NCBI RefSeq assembly: GCF_902498805.1
Contig: NZ_LR701588.1
Location: 62,001 to 126,000, forward strand
Reading direction: 5' to 3'
Length of the DNA: 64,000 nucleotides
DNA from: Imperialibacter sp. EC-SDR9
Lineage (GTDB): Bacteria; Bacteroidota; Bacteroidia; Cytophagales; Cyclobacteriaceae
The first letter of the stretch is position 1; the number at the start of each line of letters is the position of its first letter. The notes under the pieces are model-generated. The model did no database searches and was not told the DNA's origin. It saw only the letters and a program-made list of their open reading frames with translations. Made by a program: the position numbers and the translations under genes. Shown piece by piece: positions 27,501 through 36,077 of this stretch.

Positions 27501-30067
27501 TCAATGGCAACATCTCTGCCATCCGATGGAGTGCCAATCTGGGACTGGGTGCGACAAAAGAGCGAGGATATACCTTTTCTTACGACCCCGTCAATCGCTT
27601 AACGGCATCTTCCTACCAAGAGAAATCAAGCTCCTGGTCAGCCACCGGTTCGTTTGATGAAAATGGCATTGCCTACGACCCTAATGGGAATATTACGACA
27701 CTACAACGCAGAGGCGGTTTAAACCCCGTAGACAACCTAACCTACACCTATCAGGACACCAACAGCGACAGGCTGGCCAAAGTAAGCGACAGCGCCGACG
27801 ACGCCGAGGGCTTTATCGACGGCACCAATACCGGCGATGACTATGCTTACGACGCCAATGGCAACCTGCTGCAAGATTTGAACAAGAACATCCCAGCCAA
27901 TGGCATTGAGTACAACCACCTCAACCTGCCTACAAAGATAACCATCACAGACCTGGGCTACTTTGTCTTTACTTACGATGCCACCGGGCGAAAGCTCCGC
28001 CAGGAGTTTTTTGACCCGTCCGACGTAAGCAAATGGCACATGGACTACGACGGAGCCTTTCTCTACAAAAATGATGTGCTACAGCAAATCGCTCATGAAG
28101 AAGGGCGATACCTACCCAACGGTGAGTACCAGTACGTGATTGCCGACCACTTGGGTAGCAGCCGGGTGGTATTTACCTCCGAGCCTGGTTATGAGACTGC
28201 TACGGCCAGCATGGAAACTTCCAACGTTTCGGAAGAGCAAGGGGAGTTCCTGTTTTACGACGAGGCAGTGAAGGTGAACTCTTCCATTTTTGACCATACC
28301 AACCAGGGAGGCACCTTTTATTCCAACCGCCTAACGGGCACCGCTCTGGAACGGACTGGCCTGGCCAAATCGCTGAGTGTAATGCCCGGCGACGTGATCA
28401 AAGCGGAAGTATACGCCAAATACCTCGACCCCAACTCTGGAAACTGGACAACGGCTCTTGCCAACCTAATCAACTCTATAGCCAACAGCACTGCTCCTGC
28501 AGGTACTTTTATTGACGGAGGCGCTGCCGGTAGCACGGGTGGTGTGGCCTTCCCTTTTGCAGATGACCTGGCCAAGGGCGGCGAAACAGGCACTGCTCCC
28601 AAAGCCTATCTCAATTACCTTATTTTTGACAGGAACTTCGATCCAATAGGAGATGGTTTTGTGCGGCTGACCACCGACGCCAGGGAATACGGGCAGGATG
28701 CTGCGCACGAAAGGCTGGCAGTAGAGTTCACCATTACGCAACCGGGCTATGTGTATGTATTCCTGAGCAACGACAATGTATTCCTGGGAGGCGACCCCAT
28801 AGAAACCTACTGGGACGACTTCTCCGTAGAGCACATACAAAGCCCGGTGGTGCAAATGCAGGACTACTACCCCTTTGGGCTGGCTTACAATAGCTACCTG
28901 CGTGAAAACACCCGGCAAGACAAGTTCCTCTTCCAGGGCAAGGAGCGGATTGACACCCTGGGTATTTATGATTTCCACGCCAGACTTTACTCCGGTGAGC
29001 TGGGCAGGTTCCTGAGTGTAGACCCTAAAAACCAGTTTGCCAGCGGCTACACCGGCATGGGTAATAGCCCAATGATGGGCGTGGACCCTGATGGGGAGTT
29101 TGTGTGGTTTGCACCAATTATTATTGGCGCAGCAATAAATGTCGCAATCAATGCCAAGAAAGGAAACATAGACAACTTTTGGCAAGGACTGGGGTATGCT
29201 GTTGTTGGGGGTGCTGCCGGTGCGTTGAGTGCAGGGCTTGGTGCAGGTATCAGTGCTGGCCTAGCCGGTTCCGGTTTTGGCGCAGGTTTTGCAACCGCTT
29301 TCTCCGGTGCGGGAACCCTAGCACAAGCGGGAATTGCTGGAGCGTCCTCCGGATTCTTTTCAGGAGCAGCAATAGGGGCTGGTGCTGGTTTTGGTTCTGG
29401 TTTCATTAATAGTTTTGGAAACGCTTTAGTAGGAGGGGAACGATTTGGAAACTCACTTGGTATGGGGATAAGAGACGGCGTTGTTGGAGGTATCACTGGC
29501 GGAGCGGTTGGAGGGCTCTCGGGGGGGATAAGCGCCATCAAAGATGGGCGTAAGTTTTGGAGTGGGGCCACCAACGACCCAGAGTTCAATGCACTAATGA
29601 AAACTGCCTATGGCAAGCAAACGTTCGCCGACGTCGAACATGATACCTGGGTGCTGAATACCGAGCATGGGGCGGCGTTAACTGCTGATGGAAGACCTGT
29701 CAATGGTAAATTAGATGTTGGATGGGTTGATGAGATAGGTGACCGAATCGATCTGACGGGAAGGAGCATCGATACCCCCGCTCAAGTACATGGCCATCGC
29801 GGAATCGGAAAATTTAGTGGGAGGCCATCAGGTATGAACGGCGATTTTGGAGCTTTGCAAAATGTCCGTGCAGATATCAATCCAAACATCCAAAGCTACA
29901 CTATTGGGGTCAGAGGTGGCGGAATTTATAGAGTAAATTCTAGTTTCATGTCTATGAAAGCAGGTCAACTAGTTATTAGCTTTGGTACATCTCTTGCGAA
30001 AAGAGGAACTTCATTGCTTTACGGCGCAGGATTAACCAACTATTATGGGCTTTTTGGAATGTTTTGA
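24518..30067 (+). CDS. RHS-repeat protein with variable C-terminal domain (polymorphic toxin candidate)
   Basis: The protein has 1849 residues. A signal peptide ends near FAQD (residue 28). Residues about 30-340 carry Ig/PKD-like modules. A DUF6443-like start of the RHS shell follows (VKYLDELGMPKQSIATMASP, YEYDVYGRQHRNYLPF), then YD repeats to about 1500. The RHS core is FHARLYSGELGRFLSVDP ending with DPDG at about 1523-1526. Then come a Gly/Ala-rich hydrophobic stretch (about 1529-1680) and a terminal domain (about 1690-1849) with E1716, H1758-x-H1760, S1771 and D1776, which recalls a JAB/JAMM or DUF4329 metallo-site, although the spacing is not canonical. It is coupled upstream by ATGA, and its end overlaps a secreted candidate immunity gene by 23 bp. 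Confidence 0.8.
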   Translation: MRKTLRSLRITICIALSFLSIGQTFAQDVTGELEVSVGDLEPYSYFDDEIIVDPNWILSGGGYVSSESQSSLTYTANVKWNTEGDWLLSLYDDNIFIHSWAVKVIPAVPPAPPASTIDGERCGEGSVQLSATLGNGATDIRWYDASNAYLGTGLTYNTPSITTTTTFYAASYNANSELSSTKVQVIATINPPSVDPPVVTGNARFGPGTLSLTAAGDPGTFSWYRSSGTFLTNGASYSDYEYSSSTPYYVILTPSAGCPSLPTWVDVIIEPMPQLTASRSHVALGPVTLTTGSVYSSYEWKKDGITISGTTNTLEVSESGSYIVTVTKANTEGSGNSSPKVITDGPFENQFAGVNGNYIVTNTVLTSGITSEAQVANLPYTSNAQTVKYLDELGMPKQSIATMASPNFKDIVVQYEYDVYGRQHRNYLPFAHETESNGLLKTDPLPTTDRPFSEAVFEDSPLGRVKQSFGPGNDWYNASKSIQQEYSSNDDGIESIIAWELDGSGMPVRASGPVGYVSNGFYTNNQLAISISKDEHGREVRAYTNKKGQLVLKKIQYAESASLSNPSHWLQNYYIYDKYGNLRYELTPTLSEILANSGLDASQAELDKLAFKYTYDIRDRMITSKAPATGPVVMVYDDWDRVVMTQDANQKAAFQWSYTKYDYLSRPVISGIYTHSSDIDQATMTGNIVTANEAYDGTPGTHGYTNTVFPTTGVEALAVTYYDKYEFPAGTGIPTYESLDLPGQQPATAFDRVVGQVVGSKVKVLGTANTYLWGVTYFDDELRPVQTVAQNHLGGYDRITTATNFVGDVTESKITHTTSSGTTTVSKRYNYDHAGRLKQLYHKVGTGPEILLAEYIYNEKGEMAERNLHIPRPVEGGGSFTHDGGRYAHSITLTEYSGEKKIVASQSITLLPGVHIKATGNNNVHLYLNDNEVQTAAQQASNGLQSVDYAYNVRGWLQGINDSSLPTDPEEADDLFGLSINYNTEASSMANPTLFNGNISAIRWSANLGLGATKERGYTFSYDPVNRLTASSYQEKSSSWSATGSFDENGIAYDPNGNITTLQRRGGLNPVDNLTYTYQDTNSDRLAKVSDSADDAEGFIDGTNTGDDYAYDANGNLLQDLNKNIPANGIEYNHLNLPTKITITDLGYFVFTYDATGRKLRQEFFDPSDVSKWHMDYDGAFLYKNDVLQQIAHEEGRYLPNGEYQYVIADHLGSSRVVFTSEPGYETATASMETSNVSEEQGEFLFYDEAVKVNSSIFDHTNQGGTFYSNRLTGTALERTGLAKSLSVMPGDVIKAEVYAKYLDPNSGNWTTALANLINSIANSTAPAGTFIDGGAAGSTGGVAFPFADDLAKGGETGTAPKAYLNYLIFDRNFDPIGDGFVRLTTDAREYGQDAAHERLAVEFTITQPGYVYVFLSNDNVFLGGDPIETYWDDFSVEHIQSPVVQMQDYYPFGLAYNSYLRENTRQDKFLFQGKERIDTLGIYDFHARLYSGELGRFLSVDPKNQFASGYTGMGNSPMMGVDPDGEFVWFAPIIIGAAINVAINAKKGNIDNFWQGLGYAVVGGAAGALSAGLGAGISAGLAGSGFGAGFATAFSGAGTLAQAGIAGASSGFFSGAAIGAGAGFGSGFINSFGNALVGGERFGNSLGMGIRDGVVGGITGGAVGGLSGGISAIKDGRKFWSGATNDPEFNALMKTAYGKQTFADVEHDTWVLNTEHGAALTADGRPVNGKLDVGWVDEIGDRIDLTGRSIDTPAQVHGHRGIGKFSGRPSGMNGDFGALQNVRADINPNIQSYTIGVRGGGIYRVNSSFMSMKAGQLVISFGTSLAKRGTSLLYGAGLTNYYGLFGMF

Positions 30068-30755
30068 TGCTATTCGAAAATGCAAACTGTGGGTTGTATT
30101 TTCCCTTTCGTTTTGCTGCGGACTTAGCTACGTACATGGTCAGCCCAATCCGTGCCTGCGCGACCTCCCTGTGGATTCTTCGTTATTTGATATTTGGTTG
30201 CTTAAGGAAGAAAAGAGACTTGCCAAAATTTGGGAATTAGATTTTGACGGTTGCGTGGTTCCTTTACCTAATAGGGAAAGCATAGATGACAACGAGGTTT
30301 ATGCTATTATGAAAATGAAAGTTAGTTGCTATTATTTAGAGTTGCTGAAACTAAAAGCTCATGTAAACGACACATCTAGTTTTATTAGCATTACTGAGAA
30401 TTCCGAGCATCTACCACCGAAACAGTACTTAATCTATCAAAAGGCGGATGATTTTTTTGTGGCAAAGTCCACCCTCAACACTTCAAAGTTTGGCAAGGAA
30501 GTTTGTACATCTAAGATCGATACACTTCAAGCCAGTGCGATCTTTTCAATGCTGGATCTTTTTTTTTGGAGCGAGCAATTTGACGAAGATACTAAGAATA
30601 TAAGGGAAACCGGAATAGTAGCTTATCATTCAGCAACTGTCATAATTGAGGCGAGAAGTGGCAGTAACCACAATATCATTTTGCGAAATGCAATTGATGT
30701 CTACGAACCTCAGCTTAACCTATTGTATTATAGGGTTAAAATGCTAATTGAATAG
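30045..30755 (+). CDS. Secreted protein overlapping the RHS end, candidate immunity protein
   Basis: This 236-residue protein has a hydrophobic signal (LWVVFSLSFCCGLSYVHGQ, residues 15-33), giving a periplasmic mature protein of about 203 residues. No family is recognised. The frame starts within the last 23 bases of the RHS gene and ends before a terminator. The base composition is visibly more AT-rich than the RHS core, which is typical of exchangeable toxin/immunity cassettes. Position and size suggest immunity to the RHS C-terminal domain. A secreted immunity protein would imply that the toxin acts in the periplasm or is neutralised before export. An accessory surface protein remains possible. 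Confidence 0.55.
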   Translation: MGFLECFDAIRKCKLWVVFSLSFCCGLSYVHGQPNPCLRDLPVDSSLFDIWLLKEEKRLAKIWELDFDGCVVPLPNRESIDDNEVYAIMKMKVSCYYLELLKLKAHVNDTSSFISITENSEHLPPKQYLIYQKADDFFVAKSTLNTSKFGKEVCTSKIDTLQASAIFSMLDLFFWSEQFDEDTKNIRETGIVAYHSATVIIEARSGSNHNIILRNAIDVYEPQLNLLYYRVKMLIE

Positions 30756-30847
30756 GTTGACACTATCGTCACACCAGCTCCGACCAACCGAGGCTTACTC
30801 TCGCACCGAACAGTGGCGCAAGTCAAAGACTCACACCAATATTCACC

Positions 30848-30883
30848 AATCAGGAATGGTCAGCTTGCTGTTTCCTGATTTTA
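30848..30883 (+). terminator. Terminator after the RHS/immunity genes
   Basis: AATCAGGAA (30848-30856) pairs with TTCCTGATT (30872-30880) and is followed by TT. It lies 92 bp after the immunity-candidate stop. The T run is short, so strength is uncertain. Confidence 0.6.
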
Positions 30884-31110
30884 AAAGGTGGCCAGTGGCA
30901 TTTGCCTGCCCTACGATTAGAATAACAAGTTAATGGGTCATGAGAGAAGACGATATGAGCAGGAAGCGCATTGGAGGACTACTCGGCAGGGTGGCTATAA
31001 ACTCTAAGAAAGCAAAAGACACAAATCTCAAATAGGCACCTTGAAATGGGTCAGTTAATATGATATCAAACGAGTTACCCGCTCCTGTCTTCGTCGCACC
31101 GGTGGAAGAT
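30884..31110. other. Intergenic stretch without recognisable gene
   Basis: A 31-codon frame at 30940-31035 (ATGAGAGAAGACGATATGAG...) is open but has no recognised product. No transposase remnant, RNA gene or repeat is seen. The next reading frame opens at 31060, but the likely start is 31111. Confidence 0.3.
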
Positions 31111-31851
31111 ATGAATACTTCCTCTGCCTACAGCCAAAAAGCTCTGGCCATTACTGCATGCCTTTATATTGCTTTACTTTTGGTGAATATCAACCCTGTC
31201 ATAGGTCAAACCACTTCCCTGCGGGTTGAAGCCAACATCGGCACTTTTGTTATGACTGACCCCAAAGAGTTTCAGGATGGGCTGCCCTCGGCTTTGCTGG
31301 GCAAGGATTATAAAAGCATCCCCTACAAGGTGTATGGCAACTTCAGCCCTACCCCGGGCTACGATGTAGTGCTCACCTTCCCTGTTGGCCCCACGGAATG
31401 GAACATTTTGGGTGGCTACAATTCCACAGGCTCCCGGCTCCATTATAGAGACTATTCTGGCGAAATCAAAGTAGATCAGGTGGTGAGTAATATGCACTTT
31501 GCTCTTGACTACTCAGTCGTAACCTTGCCGGGGCAGTATGGCATCGTGTTCAAGCCTTCCATTGCTGCTGGCATTGCCTTTTCTGATCATAAGCTGGAGA
31601 GTTTGTTTGTGTTACAAGGCCTGCCTACAGATACCTATAACGATCACCTGGCCTCAAAGCAGTGGTTTGCTCTCCCCTCTTGCAAAATGGAGTACCAGGT
31701 AAGTCGCTTTCTGCTGATGGCCAGGGTGGGTTACCATATCCAAATCAACTTCAACGACGATTTTCGGCCCAACTGGAGCGGTGTGAGGGCGGGAGCAGGT
31801 GTAGGTATTATCTTGAAAAAAGGCCAGGAAAAATCAACCAATCAGGGATGA
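31111..31851 (+). CDS. Exported beta-rich (outer-membrane-like) protein of the RHS island
   Basis: The start at 31111 (246 residues) is chosen because the signal peptide then begins near the N-terminus (KALAITACLYIALLLVNINPVIGQ); an in-frame ATG at 31060 would add 17 residues. The mature part alternates polar and hydrophobic residues in strands (LRVEANIGTFVM, YDVVLTFPVGPTEWNILGGY, FLLMARVGYHIQINF, VRAGAGVGIILKK), as in small outer-membrane barrels. No family is recognised. Its stop overlaps the next start (ATGA), so it is coupled to the lipoprotein gene. It may anchor or help display island products. Confidence 0.6.
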   Translation: MNTSSAYSQKALAITACLYIALLLVNINPVIGQTTSLRVEANIGTFVMTDPKEFQDGLPSALLGKDYKSIPYKVYGNFSPTPGYDVVLTFPVGPTEWNILGGYNSTGSRLHYRDYSGEIKVDQVVSNMHFALDYSVVTLPGQYGIVFKPSIAAGIAFSDHKLESLFVLQGLPTDTYNDHLASKQWFALPSCKMEYQVSRFLLMARVGYHIQINFNDDFRPNWSGVRAGAGVGIILKKGQEKSTNQG

Positions 31852-33680
31852 AAAAAAGAATCCACCTACCTACGGGATACTTAGCGATGGCGCTCCTGGC
31901 GCTGTGCCATCTAACCTCCTGCGAGTTTCAACCAGAAGGAGACAACTTTGTGGAAATTGACCCGGTGCAAAAATCGGAACTGACCAGGTATGAAATCACC
32001 GACATAGAAGATGGCTTGCTTTTAACCGAACCAATAGAGCTGAGCTATTCGTTTGCCGTAACAGACGGAAAGTTCTATTTGTTCGAGGCTGTGCTCGACC
32101 GCACAGTCAGCCATCAGGAGATATTCAAATCAGAATACCCCAAAGGGGTTTTTACAGTCGACCCCGCCAAACTGTATCCCAACGACTCCTATGGGAGGTT
32201 CGACCTGGTTTTTACTGTGTACACCAACACCAACACGGGAAGCATGGCCGACGTGGTGGGTGCTGAGGTGGTTGCCTATCAGCTCAAAAAAGAAGTAGTA
32301 ATTGACCGAAGACCACCAGCAGACATTCCATTTGAAGCCAGCCTCGGGGAAGAGGGCATAGTGGTGGAGTTTGGAGAGTACCCTTATGCCAACCTCGTCA
32401 GTACTACGGTGTATGCCTCTTACGATCCTGCGACTGTATACGCTGAGGACAACAAGGTCATCACATTGGCCCGTGGAGATTCGACAGCCAAAATCAATTC
32501 CTACGTAGGAGGAAAAATTTACATCGGGGCTATCGTGGAAAGCACCACCAGCACTGAGTGGAACAGTCCTCACATCGTCCCCATTCAATCCTATGACTTT
32601 CTGCCTGCTCCAAAGATCGTAAAAAAAGAAACCCTTAAAAATGGTCTATTCAAGGTGTATTGGTCGAAGCCGCCCATAGCAGCTTCATTTCGGAGTTATC
32701 AACTCCTGCACAACAATACCCTGCTAGCAGAGCTTTCTTCAATAAACGATACGGCGGCCGTCTTGAACGACCTTGTATTTGGAAGGCCCTATGAAATTGA
32801 ACTGAAAACGACGGGAAGTTCAGGAATAGCAGTTTTTGATACCGACACACTAACGCTCGGCAATCCATTCCCCAGTTTCTACAGGCTGTACGTTGACAAA
32901 GAGGATGCAAATGAAAAGCTGATTTATACTGATTTAGATCATCGACTGTTCAAGGAAAGTTCTCCCGACGTTTTTTACGATGGTTATGTGGAGGAAGTGG
33001 CACTATCAAAAAAATATAACCTGGTGGCGGTTCTCTATAGTCGACGCCTCCTGCTTTTAGACTACAATACCCTGGCCGTACTTGATGAAATCACGCTGAA
33101 TGACATCTTCTACCCGTCCAGCCCCTACAGTCAGCGATACCTTGGTCTATCCATCCTGAATGAGCGCTTTATTGGCTTTCTTGGCCCCGTACCCGTCATT
33201 TACGATTATATCGACAATGTTGGGTACAAGCTTGGCGTGCAATATTCTGCGGCCTACTATTTCAAAGACTCCAATACGCTATTCACACCGGGGGGTATTT
33301 TTTCCAGGTATACGCTGGAAGCCTCAGGCCCGGTTTACGATACAAACCTTTTCGAATTCTCGGATCTTCGCTACTCATTCACCTTCAATAATTACCTGCT
33401 ACTTTCCGCAACCGACAATAATGAGATAAAGGTTTATTCAGCACCAAATCTAGATTTAGTAGGTAGCTATACCCTGGGGATAGACAAGGCAATCGCTGAA
33501 GTCGACCACTTCACATCGTGGGGACTCCAGCATGGGTTTACTGGTTCTACAACTACTGCCACTATTATAGACCTGTTGACTGGGGAGCGTCTTTTTGAAG
33601 TTGATTATTTCGGAGAGGTGAGGCTGATTAACGGCGTGCTTTACCACCAAAACGGATTGTCAATCGAGTTTGACCGATAA
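31848..33680 (+). CDS. Large lipoprotein with fibronectin-like and propeller-like regions
   Basis: The start at 31848 (610 residues) is set by the ATGA overlap with the preceding stop and by a good lipoprotein signal (LALCHLTSC, lipobox Cys25). The N-terminal half has Ig/fibronectin-like strands (YEITDIEDGLLLTEPIELSYSF; 'PKIVKKETLKNGLFKVYWSKPP' fits a FnIII module). The C-terminal 280 residues look like a beta-propeller or repeated WD-like blades (VEEVALSKKYNLVAVLYSRRLLLLDYNTLAVLDE). No enzyme motif is seen. It is probably a surface or periplasmic lipoprotein linked to the RHS island. The longer open frame starting at 31662 overlaps the preceding gene and is not used. Confidence 0.6.
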   Translation: MKKRIHLPTGYLAMALLALCHLTSCEFQPEGDNFVEIDPVQKSELTRYEITDIEDGLLLTEPIELSYSFAVTDGKFYLFEAVLDRTVSHQEIFKSEYPKGVFTVDPAKLYPNDSYGRFDLVFTVYTNTNTGSMADVVGAEVVAYQLKKEVVIDRRPPADIPFEASLGEEGIVVEFGEYPYANLVSTTVYASYDPATVYAEDNKVITLARGDSTAKINSYVGGKIYIGAIVESTTSTEWNSPHIVPIQSYDFLPAPKIVKKETLKNGLFKVYWSKPPIAASFRSYQLLHNNTLLAELSSINDTAAVLNDLVFGRPYEIELKTTGSSGIAVFDTDTLTLGNPFPSFYRLYVDKEDANEKLIYTDLDHRLFKESSPDVFYDGYVEEVALSKKYNLVAVLYSRRLLLLDYNTLAVLDEITLNDIFYPSSPYSQRYLGLSILNERFIGFLGPVPVIYDYIDNVGYKLGVQYSAAYYFKDSNTLFTPGGIFSRYTLEASGPVYDTNLFEFSDLRYSFTFNNYLLLSATDNNEIKVYSAPNLDLVGSYTLGIDKAIAEVDHFTSWGLQHGFTGSTTTATIIDLLTGERLFEVDYFGEVRLINGVLYHQNGLSIEFDR

Positions 33681-33765
33681 AAAAAGAGATTCAACCACAT
33701 GATCCACTTTCACTATCATAAACCCAAAGGCAAATAGAAGAAATGAAACTAATCCTGTTCATCAA

Positions 33766-34401
33766 ATGAAACACATTTACATAGTTATTTCCTGTGTGGG
33801 CCTCTTCTCTGGCAGCGCATATGCGCAAGATACGGCCTACCCGAAAGGTGCCTACTTGTCGTTTGACGAGATTGTCAAAAAGAGCCCATCGGCAACTGCG
33901 GACTTAGAAGTAGAAAAACGCACCCCAGGCGATATAAAAATGGCAGGTGGAAATGACTACAAGCTCAATAGCACCGACAAATCCGTAGCTAACAAAGTCT
34001 TGAAAAAGGAGTACTGGGGCTACTCCCTTGGAGATACCCTTTATCTGAATTGTTTTCAATACAAGCTGCAACCGTGGTATGCTGCTGTTATCAGCGACGG
34101 CAATTATCTGGTGTTCAGGGGAGGGATTTCTCAAAACCAGGAACTGTACAAGAAGCAGATGGCCATGGGCATGGCGTTTGGAGCAATTGGTGGTGCCATA
34201 GCCGGTGCCAAAATTGCCATGATGCGCTTCCTGTATGCAATAGACAAAGAAACGAACACAGTGATTGCTGTAGACTCAAAAAGTTTACAAGAACTACTAT
34301 CTGCTACACCCGATCTGCTCAGGCAGTTTGAGCAAGAGCCAGACAAAGAAAGCGAAGAGGTTCTTCTTAAATATCTTATGCTTTTAAATACAAGTGAATA
34401 G
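33766..34401 (+). CDS. Secreted protein with a glycine-zipper segment, unknown function
   Basis: This 211-residue protein has a signal peptide (VISCVGLFSGSAYAQ, cleavage near residue 21). The mature protein has a conserved-looking central domain (YWGYSLGDTLYLNCF, WYAAVISDGNYLVFRGG) followed by a Gly/Ala/Met-rich hydrophobic stretch (GMAFGAIGGAIAGAKIAM) that could insert in a membrane, and a charged C-terminus. Similar secreted proteins occur in Bacteroidota, but I cannot assign a family with certainty. It lies 85 bp after the lipoprotein gene in the same direction and may belong to the island operon or be independent. Confidence 0.55.
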   Translation: MKHIYIVISCVGLFSGSAYAQDTAYPKGAYLSFDEIVKKSPSATADLEVEKRTPGDIKMAGGNDYKLNSTDKSVANKVLKKEYWGYSLGDTLYLNCFQYKLQPWYAAVISDGNYLVFRGGISQNQELYKKQMAMGMAFGAIGGAIAGAKIAMMRFLYAIDKETNTVIAVDSKSLQELLSATPDLLRQFEQEPDKESEEVLLKYLMLLNTSE

Positions 34402-34492
34402 CCTACGGTTACAGGTGCCTCTTGTTGTAAATAAATCAAATACAAAAAGATTTGAAATGCTTACCAAAGTCCTTCCTTTTCAGCTATATTAA

Positions 34493-36025
34493 ATGATGTT
34501 ATTCAGTCGGCAATTATTCGTCCTACTACTATTGCTTGCTCCTGTGGTTCTTCACGCACAGGAACAGGCTGAATCGCTCCCACCCGTAGAGCTCAAAACC
34601 GATACTTTAAAGGCGGTACAGGAGGCCGACTCCACCATTGCCGAGGTGAACAATTTGATCGACCACATCAACACTGCTGACACACTTATCAGCAATACTA
34701 CGAGCAAAACAGATACTGTTTTCGAGGCTTCACACCAGGCGCTTAGTGAGTTGGAAAAAGCAGCCAACCTACCAAACTCCGCCATTGACGGAGCTGGCGA
34801 TAGCCTGAAGTTCGTGAACAAAGTCTTTGAAAAAGAACAAAACGCCCTGGATAGTGTGAACCGAATACTCCGCACGCCTGCTGACAAAATTTCCAACATA
34901 GAGCAAAAGATCAATAACCCCACCGGAGGTCGGGTGAACGGGGTCACGTCAGAAGTAAACGAAGGACTTGACAATGTGGGCATTAACCATGGCATCGACC
35001 AGCAAGGAGGTGTTGGTGTATCAGGCGGCCTGCGGCCAGGTGGCCAAGGAGGGCTACTGCCTGGTGCACCCGACATACCAGGGCTGGATGCGACCACTGA
35101 TGCGCTGGAAAAGCTGGGCGAAGCAGGCGAAGTACTCAACAAAGCCCAGGGCATAACAGACCAAACCAAGAACATAGGCCTGGAGGTAGGAAATGTGTCC
35201 CGAGGCGATTTTGAAAACACACAGATCATTTCGGGAATGGCTGAAGACCAGCTTCAAAATACCGAAGTGTTCCAGACGCTAGCGGAAGAGGCAGCCCCGT
35301 TTGACGGACTGATGTCACCATTTGCAAACCCGATGGAAGCCGGAGATATGCAAAGCATGGCGTTGGGAGTGGGCAAACAAATGGCCAAAAATCACTTCGA
35401 AGGCCACGAAGCAAAACTGGCTGCCGCCATGGGGGCAATGACAGAATTGAAAGGACGGTACACCGACTGGCATTTGCTGAATAAAGAGTCGAGAAACAAG
35501 TCACACTCACTGAAAGGCCACCCCTGGCAGCACCGAATTTATCCTTTGCTCAATTTCCAGGTAATCAATGGCGACAAAGTAACTGTCGACCTGATGCCAG
35601 GTGCCACTTTCAGGATCAACACACTGGTGTCAGTTACAGGCGGCGGCGTGTACCGAACCAACTTCTACAAAAGCAAAGACAACCCTGGCGTACTCTACCG
35701 TCTTGGCGGTGTGTATTTTATGCCTGAGCTTCTTTTTTTCAAGACTTTTTCGCTGCTCGCCGAGGTTGAGCGGCTCGATGTAGAAAGAACCATCACAGGC
35801 GTCTTTGGTAAAACCGAATTTATCGACTGGAACTACATGGTTGGCATCAGGAAGGACTATGACTTCACCAAGCATGTATTTGGCAATATGATGGCCATGT
35901 ACAACTTCAGCTATAATGGACAGCTAAGCCCCTACCCTTCCAGGTTCCATGTGCGATTTGGCATGTATTACGTGTTCAAAACCAAGGAAGAAAGGGAGAA
36001 GAGAAAGAGATTTGGGAAGAACTAG
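34493..36025 (+). CDS. Outer-membrane protein with N-terminal coiled coil and C-terminal barrel-like end
   Basis: The protein has 510 residues. Signal peptide: FVLLLLLAPVVLHAQ (residues 9-23). Residues about 30-150 are heptad-rich (EADSTIAEVNNLIDHI, ALSELEKAANLP, ISNIEQKINN), a Gly/Pro-rich linker follows (GVSGGLRPGGQGGLLPGAPDIPG), and the last 180 residues show strand pattern (GATFRINTLVSVTGGGVYRT, YMVGIRKDYDFTKHVFGNMMAMY, HVRFGMYYVFK). The plan of periplasmic stalk plus membrane barrel suggests an envelope-spanning or fibre-holding protein. No family is recognised. It is the last gene before the ATAGCTAT repeat array. Confidence 0.55.
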   Translation: MMLFSRQLFVLLLLLAPVVLHAQEQAESLPPVELKTDTLKAVQEADSTIAEVNNLIDHINTADTLISNTTSKTDTVFEASHQALSELEKAANLPNSAIDGAGDSLKFVNKVFEKEQNALDSVNRILRTPADKISNIEQKINNPTGGRVNGVTSEVNEGLDNVGINHGIDQQGGVGVSGGLRPGGQGGLLPGAPDIPGLDATTDALEKLGEAGEVLNKAQGITDQTKNIGLEVGNVSRGDFENTQIISGMAEDQLQNTEVFQTLAEEAAPFDGLMSPFANPMEAGDMQSMALGVGKQMAKNHFEGHEAKLAAAMGAMTELKGRYTDWHLLNKESRNKSHSLKGHPWQHRIYPLLNFQVINGDKVTVDLMPGATFRINTLVSVTGGGVYRTNFYKSKDNPGVLYRLGGVYFMPELLFFKTFSLLAEVERLDVERTITGVFGKTEFIDWNYMVGIRKDYDFTKHVFGNMMAMYNFSYNGQLSPYPSRFHVRFGMYYVFKTKEEREKRKRFGKN

Positions 36026-36077
36026 CTAACCTCCACAACACCTGAAAAAGAACGTAAAATCTCCACATTTCAAAATC

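Noticed and set aside
28466-29589. Long minus-strand open frames inside the RHS gene
   Set aside because: They are antisense to a well-supported gene and are Pro/Ala-rich reflections of its Gly/Ala-rich coding sequence.
17031-30067. Prophage or phage-tail gene cluster
   Set aside because: Fibre-like proteins have Sec signal peptides, and no capsid, terminase, tail-tube or lysis genes are present.
24518-30067. Type IX secretion C-terminal domain on the RHS protein
   Set aside because: The end (LTNYYGLFGMF) has none of the usual C-terminal sorting motifs.
30940-31035. 31-codon frame in the spacer after the RHS island
   Set aside because: No family, no clear promoter, and short frames of this size are expected by chance.
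31662-31847. Extended N-terminus of the large lipoprotein
   Set aside because: It overlaps the preceding gene in another frame and would hide the lipobox; the ATGA start at 31848 is better.
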